DNA of 64,000 nucleotides. Source: Gymnodinialimonas ceratoperidinii. Its GTDB lineage: Bacteria; Pseudomonadota; Alphaproteobacteria; Rhodobacterales; Rhodobacteraceae. Shown here piece by piece: positions 15,534-25,427 of the stretch. The notes beneath the pieces were generated by a model. It had not been told where the DNA came from, searched no databases, and saw only the letters and a list, made by a program, of their open reading frames with translations. A program made the translations under genes and the position numbers. The stretch lies in assembly GCF_019297855.1 (NCBI RefSeq), contig NZ_CP079194.1, positions 2,591,501-2,655,500 on the forward strand, read 5' to 3'. Position 1 is the stretch's first letter; the number at the start of each line of letters is the position of its first letter.

Positions 15534-17668
15534 CCCGGCGCGTTGGACATATGACGGCGGCCGCTATGGCCGCGCTACTCTGCCTCTGCTCGCCGGGGGC
15601 GGCACAGCAATCTTCTGCGCCGGCGACGCTGATCGCGGACAACATCCGCTTCGACGGCAGCAGCACCGTGACGGCTCTTGGCGCGGTGGAGGTGTTCTAC
15701 GACGGTATGCGCCTGCGCGCGGAATCCATCACCTATGACGGCACGGCGGACAACCTGCGGGTGCAAGGCCCGCTAACCTTGGTGGACGAGACCGGCGACG
15801 TGGTCTTTGTGGCTGATTTCGCTCAACTTTCCGCTGACCTGCAAGACGGCGTCCTGCAATCGGCGCGGCTGGTTCTGGACCGTCAGTTGCAGATCGCCGC
15901 GACCGAGATCACCCATACCGAGGGCCGCTATACGCAGCTCTACCAGGCCGTCGCTTCCTCCTGCGAGGTCTGCTTCGACAACCCGACGCCCCTGTGGGAA
16001 ATCCGCGCCCGGCAGATCGTCCACGATGCCGAGGAACAGCAGCTCTATTTCGAGAACGCGCAGTTCCGGGTGATGGGTATTCCCGTCTTCTTCCTGCCCC
16101 GGATGCGCCTGCCCGACCCGACGCTGGAGCGCGCGACCGGCTTTCTGGCGCCGTCGATTAACGCGGATGATGTGACCGGAACGCAACTGCGCGTGCCCTA
16201 TTTCATCGAGCTGGGCGACCATGCGGACATTACCGTGACGCCCTGGATCGGGCTTGGCAGCCAGACGGTGGAGCTGCGCTACCGGCAGGCGTTCCGCAAC
16301 GGAGAGCTGGAGGCCGAGGGCGCAGTGTCGTGGGACGATCTGACCGACAATGCGACCCGCGCCTACCTGTTTGCCGACGCCAGCTTCGAAGTGCCGCGCG
16401 ACTTCACGCTCGACCTGCAAGTGCAGGCGGTGAGCGACCGGGGCTACCTGACCACCTATGGCTTCGACAGCCCGACCATCCTGGAAAGCTACGCCCGCCT
16501 GAGCCGGGTCGCGCGGGATGAATATGTCGAGGCCTCGGCCACCCTCTACCAATCCCTGCGCGACGGGGTCGACAACGAGACCCTGCCGACCCGCGTCGCC
16601 CATGCCGAGATCACCCGTCGCATCACCCCGCCGGTCGTGGGCGGTATCCTGACCGCCGAACTGGAGGGCACCGGGTTCTACCGCTACTCGGACGTCGACG
16701 GCGATGACGGGCGCGACGTGTTCCGGGTGACCGGCTCGCTCGACTGGCGCCGGTCCGAGACCTTCGGCGGCCTGCTGGCCACGGTCGAGGGCGCGCTGCA
16801 CGGTGGCATCTACAACACGCAGGAAGACAGCTCCTTCGACACGACGGTCTACCGGCTAACCCCCTATACCGCCGTGACCCTGCGCTATCCGTTGCAGGCG
16901 GTCACCGGCTCCGGCGTCAGCCACGTGATCGAGCCGGTGGCACAACTGGTCTGGTCCGACACCATCGGTGAGGCCGCGCCCAACGAGGACAGCTTCATCG
17001 TGGAATTCGACGAGGCCAACCTCTTCGCGCTCGACCGGCTGCCCGGCTCGGACCGGCGCGAGACCGGCACGCGCGCCAACCTCGGCCTGACCTACAACCG
17101 CGTCGCGCCCTCCGGCTGGAGCGTGGGCGTGGGCGGCGGCGTCGTGCTGCGCGCCGAGGACGAGGGACAATTCACCGACGGCTCAGGCCTCGACGGGGTG
17201 CAGTCGGATTTCCTCCTCGCGGCGCATGTAAGCTATTCCGACCAGTTCCAGATCATCAGCCGCTCGCTTTTCGACACCACGCTCGATTTCACCTCCAGCG
17301 AGTTCGCCCTCGCATGGAGCGGCGCGCGCACCGACGTGGTTTCAACCTATACGTTCCTCGATGCGGACGCGGGGGAGCAGCGCGACGACCCGCTGGCCGA
17401 GCTGGCGTTCGAGGGCGAATACACGCTCGACAGCGGGTGGGACGCAGGGCTGGATTTCCGCTATGACTTCATCGACAACGAAGCCACGCGGACCGGCCTG
17501 ACCCTGGGCTACGGGAATGAGTGTCTGGATATGGAGTTTTCGGTCTCGCGGCGATATACGTCTTCGAGCAGGGTGGAGCCGTCGACCAGCTTTGGCCTGA
17601 CGGTATCACTTGCGGGTTTCGGGGCCGGTCGCGAAGGCCGCTCGGTGGCGCGCAGTTGTCGCGGATGA
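15530..17668 (+). CDS. lptD: LPS assembly outer-membrane protein LptD
   Basis: 712 residues if begun at GTG 15530, which overlaps the lptG stop and has GGAGG 4 bases upstream. ATG at 15551 is the alternative and gives a tidier signal peptide (cleavage near PGAAQ). The N-terminal periplasmic beta-jellyroll (about 35-130) resembles LptA/OstA, and the rest is the outer-membrane barrel. Cysteines occur at the CEVC pair in the jellyroll-barrel hinge and near the C-terminus (NECLD), consistent with the disulfide-dependent maturation of the family. It inserts LPS into the outer leaflet with LptE. SurA, encoded next, is its usual chaperone. Confidence 0.92.
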   Translation: MTRRVGHMTAAAMAALLCLCSPGAAQQSSAPATLIADNIRFDGSSTVTALGAVEVFYDGMRLRAESITYDGTADNLRVQGPLTLVDETGDVVFVADFAQLSADLQDGVLQSARLVLDRQLQIAATEITHTEGRYTQLYQAVASSCEVCFDNPTPLWEIRARQIVHDAEEQQLYFENAQFRVMGIPVFFLPRMRLPDPTLERATGFLAPSINADDVTGTQLRVPYFIELGDHADITVTPWIGLGSQTVELRYRQAFRNGELEAEGAVSWDDLTDNATRAYLFADASFEVPRDFTLDLQVQAVSDRGYLTTYGFDSPTILESYARLSRVARDEYVEASATLYQSLRDGVDNETLPTRVAHAEITRRITPPVVGGILTAELEGTGFYRYSDVDGDDGRDVFRVTGSLDWRRSETFGGLLATVEGALHGGIYNTQEDSSFDTTVYRLTPYTAVTLRYPLQAVTGSGVSHVIEPVAQLVWSDTIGEAAPNEDSFIVEFDEANLFALDRLPGSDRRETGTRANLGLTYNRVAPSGWSVGVGGGVVLRAEDEGQFTDGSGLDGVQSDFLLAAHVSYSDQFQIISRSLFDTTLDFTSSEFALAWSGARTDVVSTYTFLDADAGEQRDDPLAELAFEGEYTLDSGWDAGLDFRYDFIDNEATRTGLTLGYGNECLDMEFSVSRRYTSSSRVEPSTSFGLTVSLAGFGAGREGRSVARSCRG

Positions 17669-17745
17669 TGACCCGGCAAGGGTCGCGAATGGATGACGCC
17701 CCCGCGCAAAGCGGTGGGCAGGTAGGAACGGACAGGGGTTCACGG

Positions 17746-19005
17746 ATGAACGGCATACTCATGGCAGCACTCCGTATGCGGCGGGCAACAGGTCTTGGCG
17801 CGGCGCTGGTCGCGGCACTTTGCCTGGGCGGCGCGGTCAGCACCCCGGCGCAGGCCCAGAACCCCTTCTCGGTCGCCGTCGAGGTCAACGACAGCGTGGT
17901 GACCAACTTCGAGATCAGCCAGCGGATGCGTTTCCTTGAAGTGCTGAACGCCCAGGGCGATCTGCGCCAACAGGCGATCGAGGCGCTGGTCAACGAGCGC
18001 CTGCAACTGGACGCCGCCCTTGCGGTGGGTGCCGAAGCGTCGCCTGAAGCGATCGAGACCGGGCTGGAGGAATTCGCCGCCCGTGCCAACCTCGGCGCCG
18101 AGCAGTTCCTGCGCCAGATGGCACAGCAGGGCATCGCGCCGGAGACGGTGCGCGACTTCGTGGCCAACGGCATCACGTGGCGCAATGTCGTCAACGCGCG
18201 GTTCCGCCCGATCGTCGAGATCGACGACGAAGACGTGGAACGGGCGCTGGAGCTTGGTACGGTTCTGGGCGGCGGCATCGAGATTTCGCTGGCCGAGATC
18301 ATCATTCCCGTGACCCCGGATAACCAGGCCAACCTGCAGTCGGAACTGGGCCGGTTGGGCCGTGACCTCAACGGCAACGTGGAGCGGTTCTCGCAGGCCG
18401 CGCAGCGGTTCTCGGCCGCCCCCACCCGCGAGGCGGGCGGTGTGACCGGTTGGCGTCCGCTGAACGAATTGCCCGAGGGCCTGCGCGAGATGTTCATGGG
18501 CATGGGCTACGGCCAGGTGACGCAGCCGGTGCCCCTTGGCGGCGGTCAGGCCTATGCGCTGTTCCAGTTCCGCGGCCAGCGCGAGGTCACCTCGCCGCGC
18601 CTGCCCATCACCGCGATCGATTACGTCACCATCGCCCTGCCCGGCGGCCGCACGCCAGAAGCGCTGGCCGAGGCCGCGCGGCTCAACAATGCCGTCGACG
18701 TCTGCAACGATTTCAACGGCGTGATCCCCGGCGGGTTCGAGCGTCAGTCGGTGCCGCCCGCGCAGGTGCCCGAGGACATCGCGCTGGCGATCCGGACGCT
18801 CGACAACCACGAGATGTCGACCGCCGTGACCCGCAACAACGGCACGGTGCTGCTGGCGGTCATGCTCTGCGACCGGGTCAGCGCCGAGCCCGAGGCCGGG
18901 ATCGACGCCATCCGTGGGGGGCTCTTCGGGCAGCAGTTGCAGCGTCTGGCGGCGAATTACCTTGAAGAACTGCGCGCCGAGGCCCGCATCAACTACGTCA
19001 ACTGA
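17746..19005 (+). CDS. surA: Periplasmic SurA-type chaperone / peptidyl-prolyl isomerase
   Basis: 419 residues from ATG 17746, chosen because AGGGG precedes it and the sequence then forms a clean signal peptide ending in AQA. In-frame ATGs at 17665-17690 would add an unlikely polar extension. A SurA N-domain follows (NDSVVTNFEISQRMRFLEVL), then a single parvulin-like domain around residues 180-290 (EISLAEIIIPV, FSQAAQRFSAAPTREAGGVTGW). SurA escorts unfolded barrel proteins such as LptD across the periplasm, in keeping with its position between lptD and pdxA. Confidence 0.9.
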   Translation: MNGILMAALRMRRATGLGAALVAALCLGGAVSTPAQAQNPFSVAVEVNDSVVTNFEISQRMRFLEVLNAQGDLRQQAIEALVNERLQLDAALAVGAEASPEAIETGLEEFAARANLGAEQFLRQMAQQGIAPETVRDFVANGITWRNVVNARFRPIVEIDDEDVERALELGTVLGGGIEISLAEIIIPVTPDNQANLQSELGRLGRDLNGNVERFSQAAQRFSAAPTREAGGVTGWRPLNELPEGLREMFMGMGYGQVTQPVPLGGGQAYALFQFRGQREVTSPRLPITAIDYVTIALPGGRTPEALAEAARLNNAVDVCNDFNGVIPGGFERQSVPPAQVPEDIALAIRTLDNHEMSTAVTRNNGTVLLAVMLCDRVSAEPEAGIDAIRGGLFGQQLQRLAANYLEELRAEARINYVN

Positions 19006-20007
19006 ATGACCCCTTCACCGACGGCCCCTGTCGCGGTTTCGGTGGGCGAGCCCTCCGGGGTCGGTCCCGAGATCGCGGCCCGCGCCTGGGCGGCCCTTGG
19101 CGCCTCGCTGCCGTTCTTCGTGATCGGTGATCCGGCCCATTTGGCCGGACAGGGCGCACGGATCGTCGAGATCGACCACCCCGCCGAAGCGGCGATCGCC
19201 AGCGAAGACGGCCTGCCCGTCCTGCCCCATGCCTTTGCCGCCCCCGCCGTGCCGGGCGCGCCCGACCCGGCCAATGCGCAGGGCGTCATCGACGTGATCG
19301 CGCGCGGTGTGGAGCTGGTTCGGGCCGGCGACGCCTCGGCACTGACAACCGGGCCGATCCACAAGAAAGCGCTGAAGGACGGCGCGGGCTTCGCCTTTCC
19401 CGGCCACACGGAATACCTCGCCCATCTGGCGGGGGTGGAGCGGGTGGTGATGATGCTCGCCTGCGCCGAATTGCGCGTGGTGCCCGCGACGATCCACATC
19501 GCGATAGAGGACGTGCCGGGCGCGCTCACGCCCGAGGTCCTGCGCGAGACGCTGCGCATCACCGAGGCCGCGTTGAAACAGGACTTCGGCATCCCCGCCC
19601 CGCGCATCGCGGTCGCAGGGCTGAACCCCCATGCGGGCGAAGGCGGGGCGATGGGGCGCGAGGAGATCGAGATGATCGCCCCCGTCCTCGATGCCCTGCG
19701 CGCCGAGGGGATGGACCTTGCCGGCCCCGCCTCGGCTGACACGATGTTCCACGCCGCCGCCCGCGCGCGCTATGACGCGGCGGTGGCGATGTACCACGAC
19801 CAGGCGCTGATCCCGATCAAGACGATCGATTTCGCGGGCGGCGTGAACGTGACCCTCGGCCTGCCGTTCATCCGCACCTCGCCCGACCACGGCACCGCCT
19901 TCGACATCGCGGGACAGGGCGTGGCCGATGCGACCTCGATGATCGCGGCGCTGCAAATGGCGCGCGACATGGCCCGCGCGCGGGCCGGTTTCGGGGGGCT
20001 GGCATGA
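19006..20007 (+). CDS. pdxA: 4-hydroxythreonine-4-phosphate dehydrogenase
   Basis: 333 residues. An NAD-dependent enzyme of pyridoxal phosphate synthesis that oxidises 4-phosphohydroxy-L-threonine. Recognisable elements are GEPSGVGPE at the N-terminus and the metal-binding histidine regions [18 protein letters not shown] and [13 protein letters not shown] directly abuts the surA stop, and its own stop overlaps the rsmA start (ATGA). The surA-pdxA-rsmA order is widespread in proteobacteria. Confidence 0.96.
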   Translation: MTPSPTAPVAVSVGEPSGVGPEIAARAWAALGASLPFFVIGDPAHLAGQGARIVEIDHPAEAAIASEDGLPVLPHAFAAPAVPGAPDPANAQGVIDVIARGVELVRAGDASALTTGPIHKKALKDGAGFAFPGHTEYLAHLAGVERVVMMLACAELRVVPATIHIAIEDVPGALTPEVLRETLRITEAALKQDFGIPAPRIAVAGLNPHAGEGGAMGREEIEMIAPVLDALRAEGMDLAGPASADTMFHAAARARYDAAVAMYHDQALIPIKTIDFAGGVNVTLGLPFIRTSPDHGTAFDIAGQGVADATSMIAALQMARDMARARAGFGGLA

Positions 20008-20861
20008 GCGGCATCGACGACCTGCCGCCGCTGCGCGAGGTGATCGCGACCCACGAGCTGTCGGCGCGCAAGGCCTTGGGGCAGAACTTCCTGCTGGATC
20101 TGAACCTGACCGCCAAGATCGCCCGGCTGGCCGGGGATCTGAGCGGCTCGGATGTGCTGGAGGTCGGCCCTGGCCCCGGTGGCCTGACGCGCGGGCTGCT
20201 GGCCGAGGGCGCGCGGCGCGTCGTGGCGGTGGAGAAGGACCCCCGCTGCCTGCCGGTGCTGGCCGAGATCGAGGCCGCCTACCCCGGCCGCCTGAAGGTG
20301 CTCAACGCCGATGCGCTGGAGCTGGATTGGGAGGCCGAGCTGTCGGCCCCGCGCAAGATCGTGGCAAACCTGCCCTACAACGTCGGCACCGAGCTGCTGG
20401 TGCGCTGGCTCACCCCGGCCTCCTGGCCGCCGCCGTGGGAGAGCCTGACGCTGATGTTCCAGCGCGAGGTCGCCGAGCGGATCGTGGCGCAGCCGGGCTC
20501 CAAGACCTATGGCCGGCTGGCGATCCTGTCGCAGTGGCGCACGGATGCGCGGATCGTGATGAGCCTGCCGCCCGAGGCCTTCACGCCGCCGCCCAAGGTG
20601 CATTCCGCCGTGGTCCATCTGACCGCCCTGCCCGAGCCGCGCTACGAGGCCGACGCCCGCGTGTTGAGCCGCGTGGTGGCCACGGCCTTCGGCCAGCGCC
20701 GCAAGATGCTGCGCGCCGCGCTGAAGGGGCTAACCCCGGATATCGAGGACCGCCTGACCGCAGCCGGACTGAAGCCCACCGACCGCGCCGAGCAGGTACC
20801 ATTGGAGGGCTTCTGCGCGCTGGCGCGGCAGATGACGGATGTGATCAAGCCCGAAGACTGA
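20004..20861 (+). CDS. rsmA: 16S rRNA (adenine1518-N6/adenine1519-N6)-dimethyltransferase
   Basis: 285 residues. Dimethylates two adjacent adenines in helix 45 of 16S rRNA with S-adenosylmethionine. Seen: GQNFLLD near the N-terminus, SAM loop [10 protein letters not shown] and catalytic NLPYNV, plus the C-terminal helical domain (from about 205). Translation is coupled to pdxA through a 4-base overlap. Last gene of the lpt-surA-pdxA run; a bidirectional terminator follows. Confidence 0.96.
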   Translation: MSGIDDLPPLREVIATHELSARKALGQNFLLDLNLTAKIARLAGDLSGSDVLEVGPGPGGLTRGLLAEGARRVVAVEKDPRCLPVLAEIEAAYPGRLKVLNADALELDWEAELSAPRKIVANLPYNVGTELLVRWLTPASWPPPWESLTLMFQREVAERIVAQPGSKTYGRLAILSQWRTDARIVMSLPPEAFTPPPKVHSAVVHLTALPEPRYEADARVLSRVVATAFGQRRKMLRAALKGLTPDIEDRLTAAGLKPTDRAEQVPLEGFCALARQMTDVIKPED

Positions 20862-20900
20862 CGCGCAATCGGGCGGAGGCGACGAGGCCTCCACGCACGA

Positions 20901-20926
20901 AAAAAGGGGCCCGCGAAGGCCCCTTT
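20901..20926. terminator. Bidirectional terminator between rsmA and the DUF4167 gene
   Basis: GGGGCC (20906-20911) pairs with GGCCCC (20918-20923) around a 6-base loop. In the minus direction the stem runs into six T, a strong terminator for the DUF4167 gene. In the plus direction only TTTG follows, a weaker end for rsmA. Confidence 0.85.
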
Positions 20927-20953
20927 GTCGGGATGAAACCACACGGTGTTTGC

Positions 20954-21709
20954 TTATTCGGCGGCTTCGGAGGACGGCTTGTCGTCGCCGCCGTTGCTGC
21001 CGCTGTCGTCCTTGCCGTCGGAGCTTGCCGCGTTTGCCTCGGCTGCCGGTGCCTCCTTGGGCGTGTCGGCCTTGCGGCGACGGGTGCGCGGGCGCTTGGG
21101 CTTGGGGGCGCTCTCGGGCGTCTCGACGAGGCCGCTATCGCCCTCGGCGGGATCAATCACCGCGTCGAAGGAGCCTTGGGTCTCGGAGGGTTGTTCGGCC
21201 TTGGCGGGATCGGGCTTCTGCTCGGACGACTGGTCCTGGGGCTGCTGGTTGCCCTGCTGGTTGTCCTGGTTGCCGCCCCGGCTGCGACGGTTGCCGCCAC
21301 CTTGGTTGTTGCCGCCCTGGTTATTCCCCTGGTTGCCGCCCTGCTGGTCGTTGCCGCCCTGCTGGTTGCCGCCACCCTGGTTGTTATTGCCACCCTGGTT
21401 GTTGTTCTGGTTGCCGCCGCCCTGGTTCTGCTGGTGCTGCGCCTGCTTGGCTTCCTGCTCGCGCTGCGCCTGCGCCAGAAGGCGGGTGTAATGCTCGGCG
21501 TGCTGCTGGAAGCTTTCGGCTGCCACGCGGTCGTTGGAGAGCTGCGCATCGCGGGTCAACTGATTGTACTTATCGACAATCTGCTGCGGCGTACCGCGCA
21601 CCTTGCCCTCGGGGCCGGACGAGTCGAAAACCCGATTGACGATATTCCCAACCGAGCCATTGCGGTTGCGGTTACCTTTGGACCGCGAGCGGTTCTTCGA
21701 AGATCTCAT
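20954..21709 (-). CDS. DUF4167 domain protein with a Gln/Asn/Gly-rich low-complexity region
   Basis: 251 residues from ATG 21709; the frame extends upstream but the conserved DUF4167 N-terminus starts here. Residues 1-18 are Arg/Lys/Asn-rich. Residues 18-85 form the DUF4167 core (VGNIVNRVFDSSG, RGTPQQIVDKYNQL), helical and probably nucleic-acid or ribosome associated. Residues 91-160 are nearly all Gln, Asn and Gly in short repeats, a prion-like composition. The C-terminus alternates acidic stretches with a basic PKRPRTRRRK patch. It is downstream of prmC and prfA, as is common in alphaproteobacteria, hinting at a role near translation. No function is proven. Confidence 0.87.
   Translation of the reverse strand: MRSSKNRSRSKGNRNRNGSVGNIVNRVFDSSGPEGKVRGTPQQIVDKYNQLTRDAQLSNDRVAAESFQQHAEHYTRLLAQAQREQEAKQAQHQQNQGGGNQNNNQGGNNNQGGGNQQGGNDQQGGNQGNNQGGNNQGGGNRRSRGGNQDNQQGNQQPQDQSSEQKPDPAKAEQPSETQGSFDAVIDPAEGDSGLVETPESAPKPKRPRTRRRKADTPKEAPAAEANAASSDGKDDSGSNGGDDKPSSEAAE
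21230..21439 (-). repeat. Low-complexity tandem coding repeat (Gln/Asn/Gly)
   Basis: About 210 bases inside the DUF4167 gene made of imperfect 12-15-base units built from GGC, AAC and CAG/CAA codons. Units vary in length and order, as expected from slippage, so copy number may differ between strains. Confidence 0.75.
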
Positions 21710-21945
21710 GTGTGTACTAATCCAGTGGTCCTGGTTGGCGGCCACATCGCACCATTGGCGGGGCCCGGGAAGTCTCAGTCTGCGCGTCGTCTGTGCCGGG
21801 GTGTGGCACTGCGCGATCTGGCGAGAAAAGCGCGGCGGGCTCGATAAGCCTCGGATCACGCTTGCAGGTGAGTAAACATGTGGGGTGGGGTGAGTCTAGT
21901 CAAAAATAACGCGAAACGGCCATTTCGCCCCATAAACGCGGCGAT

Positions 21946-22779
21946 TTAGCGCTGAACTCCGCTGACAACCCGCGATTTTCCGTTCAGGTCGGCGTCGATG
22001 CGGATGTCGCTCAGGCCGGCCGCCTCCAAGAGCGCCGCAACCGCCGCGCCCTGATCGAAGCCGATCTCGACCATGAGATGCCCACCGGGGCGCAGGAAGG
22101 CGGGCGCCTCGGCCGCGATGATGCGATAGGCGTCCAGCCCGTCGCCGCCGGGTGTGAGCGCGATGGCTGGCTCCCACCGGGTGATCTCGGGGGCGAGACG
22201 GGCGTAGGTTTCGGCATCGACGTACGGCGGGTTGGAGACGATGAGATCAAAACTGCCCTCGATGGCGGCCAGCCAATCGCTTTGCACGAAGCGCACCCGG
22301 TCGGCCACGCCCAGCGCCTGTGCGTTATCAGCGGCGACAGCCAGCGCGGCGGAGGAAATGTCGCTTGCGATGGCGTGGGCCTCGGGCAGTTCCGCCAGAA
22401 GCGTCAGGGCAAGGGTGCCCGGCCCCGTGCCGAGGTCGAGAATGGCGCGCGGCGCGGTGGCAAGCGCCGCATCGAGTAGCACCTCGGTATCGGCGCGCGG
22501 GGCGAGCACATCAGGTGTCACCCGGAACATCCGGTCGCGAAACGGGGCTTGGCCCAAGATCTGCGACAGCGGCTGCCGGTTGAGGCGCGCCGCGATGATC
22601 GCCTCGAACCGCGCCATGTCACCGGTGAAGGGCTCATTGCCGCTGAAGCTTTGCTGCGTGCGGCTCATGCCGGTGAGATGGGTAATCACGAGGCTCGCCT
22701 CGCGCCCGGCCTCGTAGAGGCTCGTGAAGTCCTTCACGGCGTCGATGTAGGCGGTCTGGATGTCGCGAAGGCGGGTCAC
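21946..22779 (-). CDS. prmC: Peptide chain release factor N5-glutamine methyltransferase
   Basis: 277 residues. Methylates the glutamine of the GGQ motif in release factors with S-adenosylmethionine. The N-terminal helical bundle (1-85) is followed by a Rossmann methyltransferase with SAM loop LDLGTGPG (about 114-121) and the catalytic NPPY (183-186). The start is GTG at 22779, one base after the prfA stop, so its expression is tied to its substrate protein. The family length (~280) agrees with this start. Confidence 0.94.
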   Translation of the reverse strand: MTRLRDIQTAYIDAVKDFTSLYEAGREASLVITHLTGMSRTQQSFSGNEPFTGDMARFEAIIAARLNRQPLSQILGQAPFRDRMFRVTPDVLAPRADTEVLLDAALATAPRAILDLGTGPGTLALTLLAELPEAHAIASDISSAALAVAADNAQALGVADRVRFVQSDWLAAIEGSFDLIVSNPPYVDAETYARLAPEITRWEPAIALTPGGDGLDAYRIIAAEAPAFLRPGGHLMVEIGFDQGAAVAALLEAAGLSDIRIDADLNGKSRVVSGVQR

Positions 22780-22780
22780 G

Positions 22781-23848
22781 TCAGCCGTTCATCTCGGCCA
22801 GTTTCATGGCCTGATCCTCGGCGGTCAGCGCGTCCACGATCTCGTCCAGATCGCCCTGCATGACGGCATCGAGCTTGTAGAGCGTGAGGTTGATCCGGTG
22901 GTCGGTCAGCCGTCCTTGCGGGAAGTTGTAGGTGCGGATGCGCTCGGAGCGGTCGCCCGAGCCGATCTGCGCCTTGCGGTCGGCGGCCATGGCGTCATCG
23001 GCCTTCTGGCGTTCGAGATCGTAAAGCCGGGTGCGGAGCGTCGCCATGGCGATCTCGCGGTTGCGGTGCTGCGACTTCTCGGAGCTGACCACGACGATGC
23101 CGCTTGGCACATGGGTGATCCGCACGGCGCTGTCGGTGGTGTTGACGTGCTGGCCCCCTGCCCCCGAAGCGCGCATGGTGTCGATGCGGATGTCGGTGGC
23201 GGGGATCTCGATATCGACCTCCTCGGCCTCGGGCAGCACCGCGACGGTGGCCGCCGAGGTATGGATGCGGCCGCCCGATTCCGTTTCGGGCACGCGCTGG
23301 ACGCGGTGGACGCCGCTTTCGAACTTCAGCCGCGCGAAGACGTTCTCGCCCTCCACCCGCGCGGTGCATTCCTTGATGCCTCCCAGATCGCTTTCCTGCA
23401 GGTCGACGATCTCCAGCCGCCAGCCCCGCGCCTCGGCGTAGCGGGTGTACATGCGCAGGAGGTCCCCGGCGAAGAGCGCCGCCTCGTCGCCGCCGGTGCC
23501 GGGGCGAATCTCGATCATCGCCGGGCGCGCGTCGGCGGCGTCCTTGGGCAGAAGCGCCAGTTGCAGGCTCTTCTCGGCCTCGGGGATGGCGGCTTCCAGA
23601 CGCGGCAGCTCCTCCAGCGCGAGGGGCTTCATGTCCGGGTCTTCCAGCATCTCCTGCGCCTCGGCATGATCGGCCAGAAGCTGTTCGTAGGTTTCGATCT
23701 CGGAGACGACGGGTTTCAGCTCGGCATATTCGCGGCTGATCTTGGCGATATCGGAGGCATCAGGCCCGCCGTTGAGCTGCGCTTCGAGGTATTCGAACCG
23801 GTCGGTGATCTGGCGCAGGCGGTCCCGCGGGAGGGTGCTGACAACCAT
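22781..23848 (-). CDS. prfA: Peptide chain release factor 1
   Basis: 355 residues. Recognises UAA and UAG on the ribosome and triggers peptide release. The catalytic GGQ is at 231-233 within SGAGGQHVN. The N-terminal helical domain covers 1-105 and the codon-recognition region precedes GGQ. Start ATG 23848 overlaps the stop of the DUF1499 gene by one base (TAATG); the longer open frame reaching 24397 is a readthrough of that other gene. Followed by prmC. Confidence 0.96.
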   Translation of the reverse strand: MVVSTLPRDRLRQITDRFEYLEAQLNGGPDASDIAKISREYAELKPVVSEIETYEQLLADHAEAQEMLEDPDMKPLALEELPRLEAAIPEAEKSLQLALLPKDAADARPAMIEIRPGTGGDEAALFAGDLLRMYTRYAEARGWRLEIVDLQESDLGGIKECTARVEGENVFARLKFESGVHRVQRVPETESGGRIHTSAATVAVLPEAEEVDIEIPATDIRIDTMRASGAGGQHVNTTDSAVRITHVPSGIVVVSSEKSQHRNREIAMATLRTRLYDLERQKADDAMAADRKAQIGSGDRSERIRTYNFPQGRLTDHRINLTLYKLDAVMQGDLDEIVDALTAEDQAMKLAEMNG

Positions 23849-24306
23849 TACACCGTGCTCCCTTCGCCGCGTGCGGCGGTCAGCCAGCGCTGCGCCCGCG
23901 CGGTGTTCACGCCGAAATCGCTCCTGCCATAGGCCGAGCGGGAGAAGAGGTGGAGGCGCGTGGTCTCTTCCTCGGGCACCAAGCGGATCGAGATGAAATC
24001 GGGATAGCCCATCAGCCGCGAGCGGACCATGTAGGTGGCAAAGCCTTCGCCGAGGCTTCCGGCGACAAGCGTGGCGCCCTCGGCTTCGGCGGCGGCCTGC
24101 AACCGGCCCGCGACCGAGAGGGAGGGCGCGTCGATCGCCACGGCGCGGTCGCCTGCGAGCAGCACGTAGTTGGGCGTGGTGGGAGGCGTCACCGTCTCGG
24201 GGTCGACATGCCAGCGGGCGGTGTCGACGGGCGCCAGACGGACATAGAGCGCGGCGGCAAGGGTCACGACGACAAGCGCCGCAAGGATGTAGATCAGGAT
24301 ACGCAT
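23848..24306 (-). CDS. DUF1499 domain-containing membrane-anchored protein
   Basis: 152 residues. One N-terminal membrane helix (about 3-22), then a soluble domain matching DUF1499, with [24 protein letters not shown] and the [21 protein letters not shown] ending typical of the family. Probably anchored with the domain in the periplasm. Function unknown. Its stop overlaps the prfA start, so it heads a DUF1499-prfA-prmC unit. Confidence 0.85.
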   Translation of the reverse strand: MRILIYILAALVVVTLAAALYVRLAPVDTARWHVDPETVTPPTTPNYVLLAGDRAVAIDAPSLSVAGRLQAAAEAEGATLVAGSLGEGFATYMVRSRLMGYPDFISIRLVPEEETTRLHLFSRSAYGRSDFGVNTARAQRWLTAARGEGSTV

Positions 24307-24491
24307 GGATCGTGAGATGCGCCGCCGCGCGCGTCCCGTCAAGTCGCAGGCGACAAGGGCGGTGCTTTTGTGGCGGCTGCGGACGCGCGCGACGCAAGCG
24401 CGGCAGGCGGACCGCGCGTCACCCGGCGCGCGCGTGGCGTCTTGCATCTGTGCGGGCGCTGCTCTTTGATGCCGGCGTTGGAGGAGAGACC

Positions 24492-25427
24492 ATGGCACGC
24501 AAGATCATCATCGACACGGACCCCGGACAGGACGACGCGGTAGCCATCCTTCTGGCGCTCGCCTCTGCCGAGGTCGAGGTTCTGGGCCTGACCGCCGTTG
24601 CCGGCAACGTGCCGCTGGAGTTGACCGCGAAGAACGCGCGGATCGTGGCGGAGCTGGCCGGACGGCCCGATGTGCCGGTCTTCGCCGGCTGCGACCGGCC
24701 GATGAAACAGCCGCTGGTGACGGCAGAGCATGTGCACGGCAAGACCGGCCTGGACGGGCCTGCGATGGACGAGCCGCAGATGCCCTTGCAGGACAAGGAC
24801 GCGGTGGATTTCATCATCGACACCCTGCGCGATGAGCCTGCGGGAAGCGTGACGCTCTGCCCGATGGGGCCGCTGACAAACATCGCGACCGCTTTCATGC
24901 GCGCGCCCGACATCGTCGAGCGGGTGCAGGAGATCATCCTGATGGGCGGCGCTTATTTCGAGGTCGGCAACATCACCCCGGCGGCGGAGTTCAACATCTA
25001 CGTCGACCCGGAAGCCGCTGAAATCGTGTTCAAATGCGGCCGTCCCATCGTGGTGATGCCGCTCGACGTGACCCACAAGGCGCTGACCACCGCGCCGCGG
25101 GTGCAGGCCTTCCGCGATCTCGGCACGCGTCCGGGCACGATGGTCGCCGAATGGACGGATTTCTTCGAGCGGTTCGACAAGGAAAAATACGGCAGTGCGG
25201 GCGCACCGCTCCATGATCCCTGCGTGATCGCCTACCTGATCCGTCCCGACCTGTTCCATGGCCGTCACATCAACGTGGAGATCGAAGTGACCTCGCCGCT
25301 GACGCGCGGCATGACGGTCGCCGATTGGTGGGGTGTCACCGACCGCGAGAAGAACGCGCTTTTCATCGGGGATCTGGATGCGGACGGGTTCTTCGAGCTG
25401 CTGACCGAGCGGATCGGGCGTCTGTGA
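24492..25427 (+). CDS. Inosine/uridine-preferring nucleoside hydrolase
   Basis: 311 residues. Hydrolyses the N-glycosidic bond of ribonucleosides to base and ribose. The calcium-binding N-terminal motif is DTDPGQDDA (8-16). Further family elements are GPLTNIA, the LMGGAYFEVGNITPAAEFNIYVDPEAA region and HDPCV near the C-terminus. GGAGGAG precedes the start by 6 bases. Which nucleosides it prefers cannot be read. Its stop overlaps the GTG of the next gene. Confidence 0.93.
   Translation: MARKIIIDTDPGQDDAVAILLALASAEVEVLGLTAVAGNVPLELTAKNARIVAELAGRPDVPVFAGCDRPMKQPLVTAEHVHGKTGLDGPAMDEPQMPLQDKDAVDFIIDTLRDEPAGSVTLCPMGPLTNIATAFMRAPDIVERVQEIILMGGAYFEVGNITPAAEFNIYVDPEAAEIVFKCGRPIVVMPLDVTHKALTTAPRVQAFRDLGTRPGTMVAEWTDFFERFDKEKYGSAGAPLHDPCVIAYLIRPDLFHGRHINVEIEVTSPLTRGMTVADWWGVTDREKNALFIGDLDADGFFELLTERIGRL

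Noticed and set aside
21230..21439. Possible CRISPR array
   Set aside because: Units are 12-15 bases, in frame, unequal and without spacers; they are codon repeats of a low-complexity protein region.
22781..24397. 538-residue version of prfA
   Set aside because: The extra N-terminal part is an out-of-frame reading of the DUF1499 gene; RF1 is normally about 355 residues and starts at 23848.
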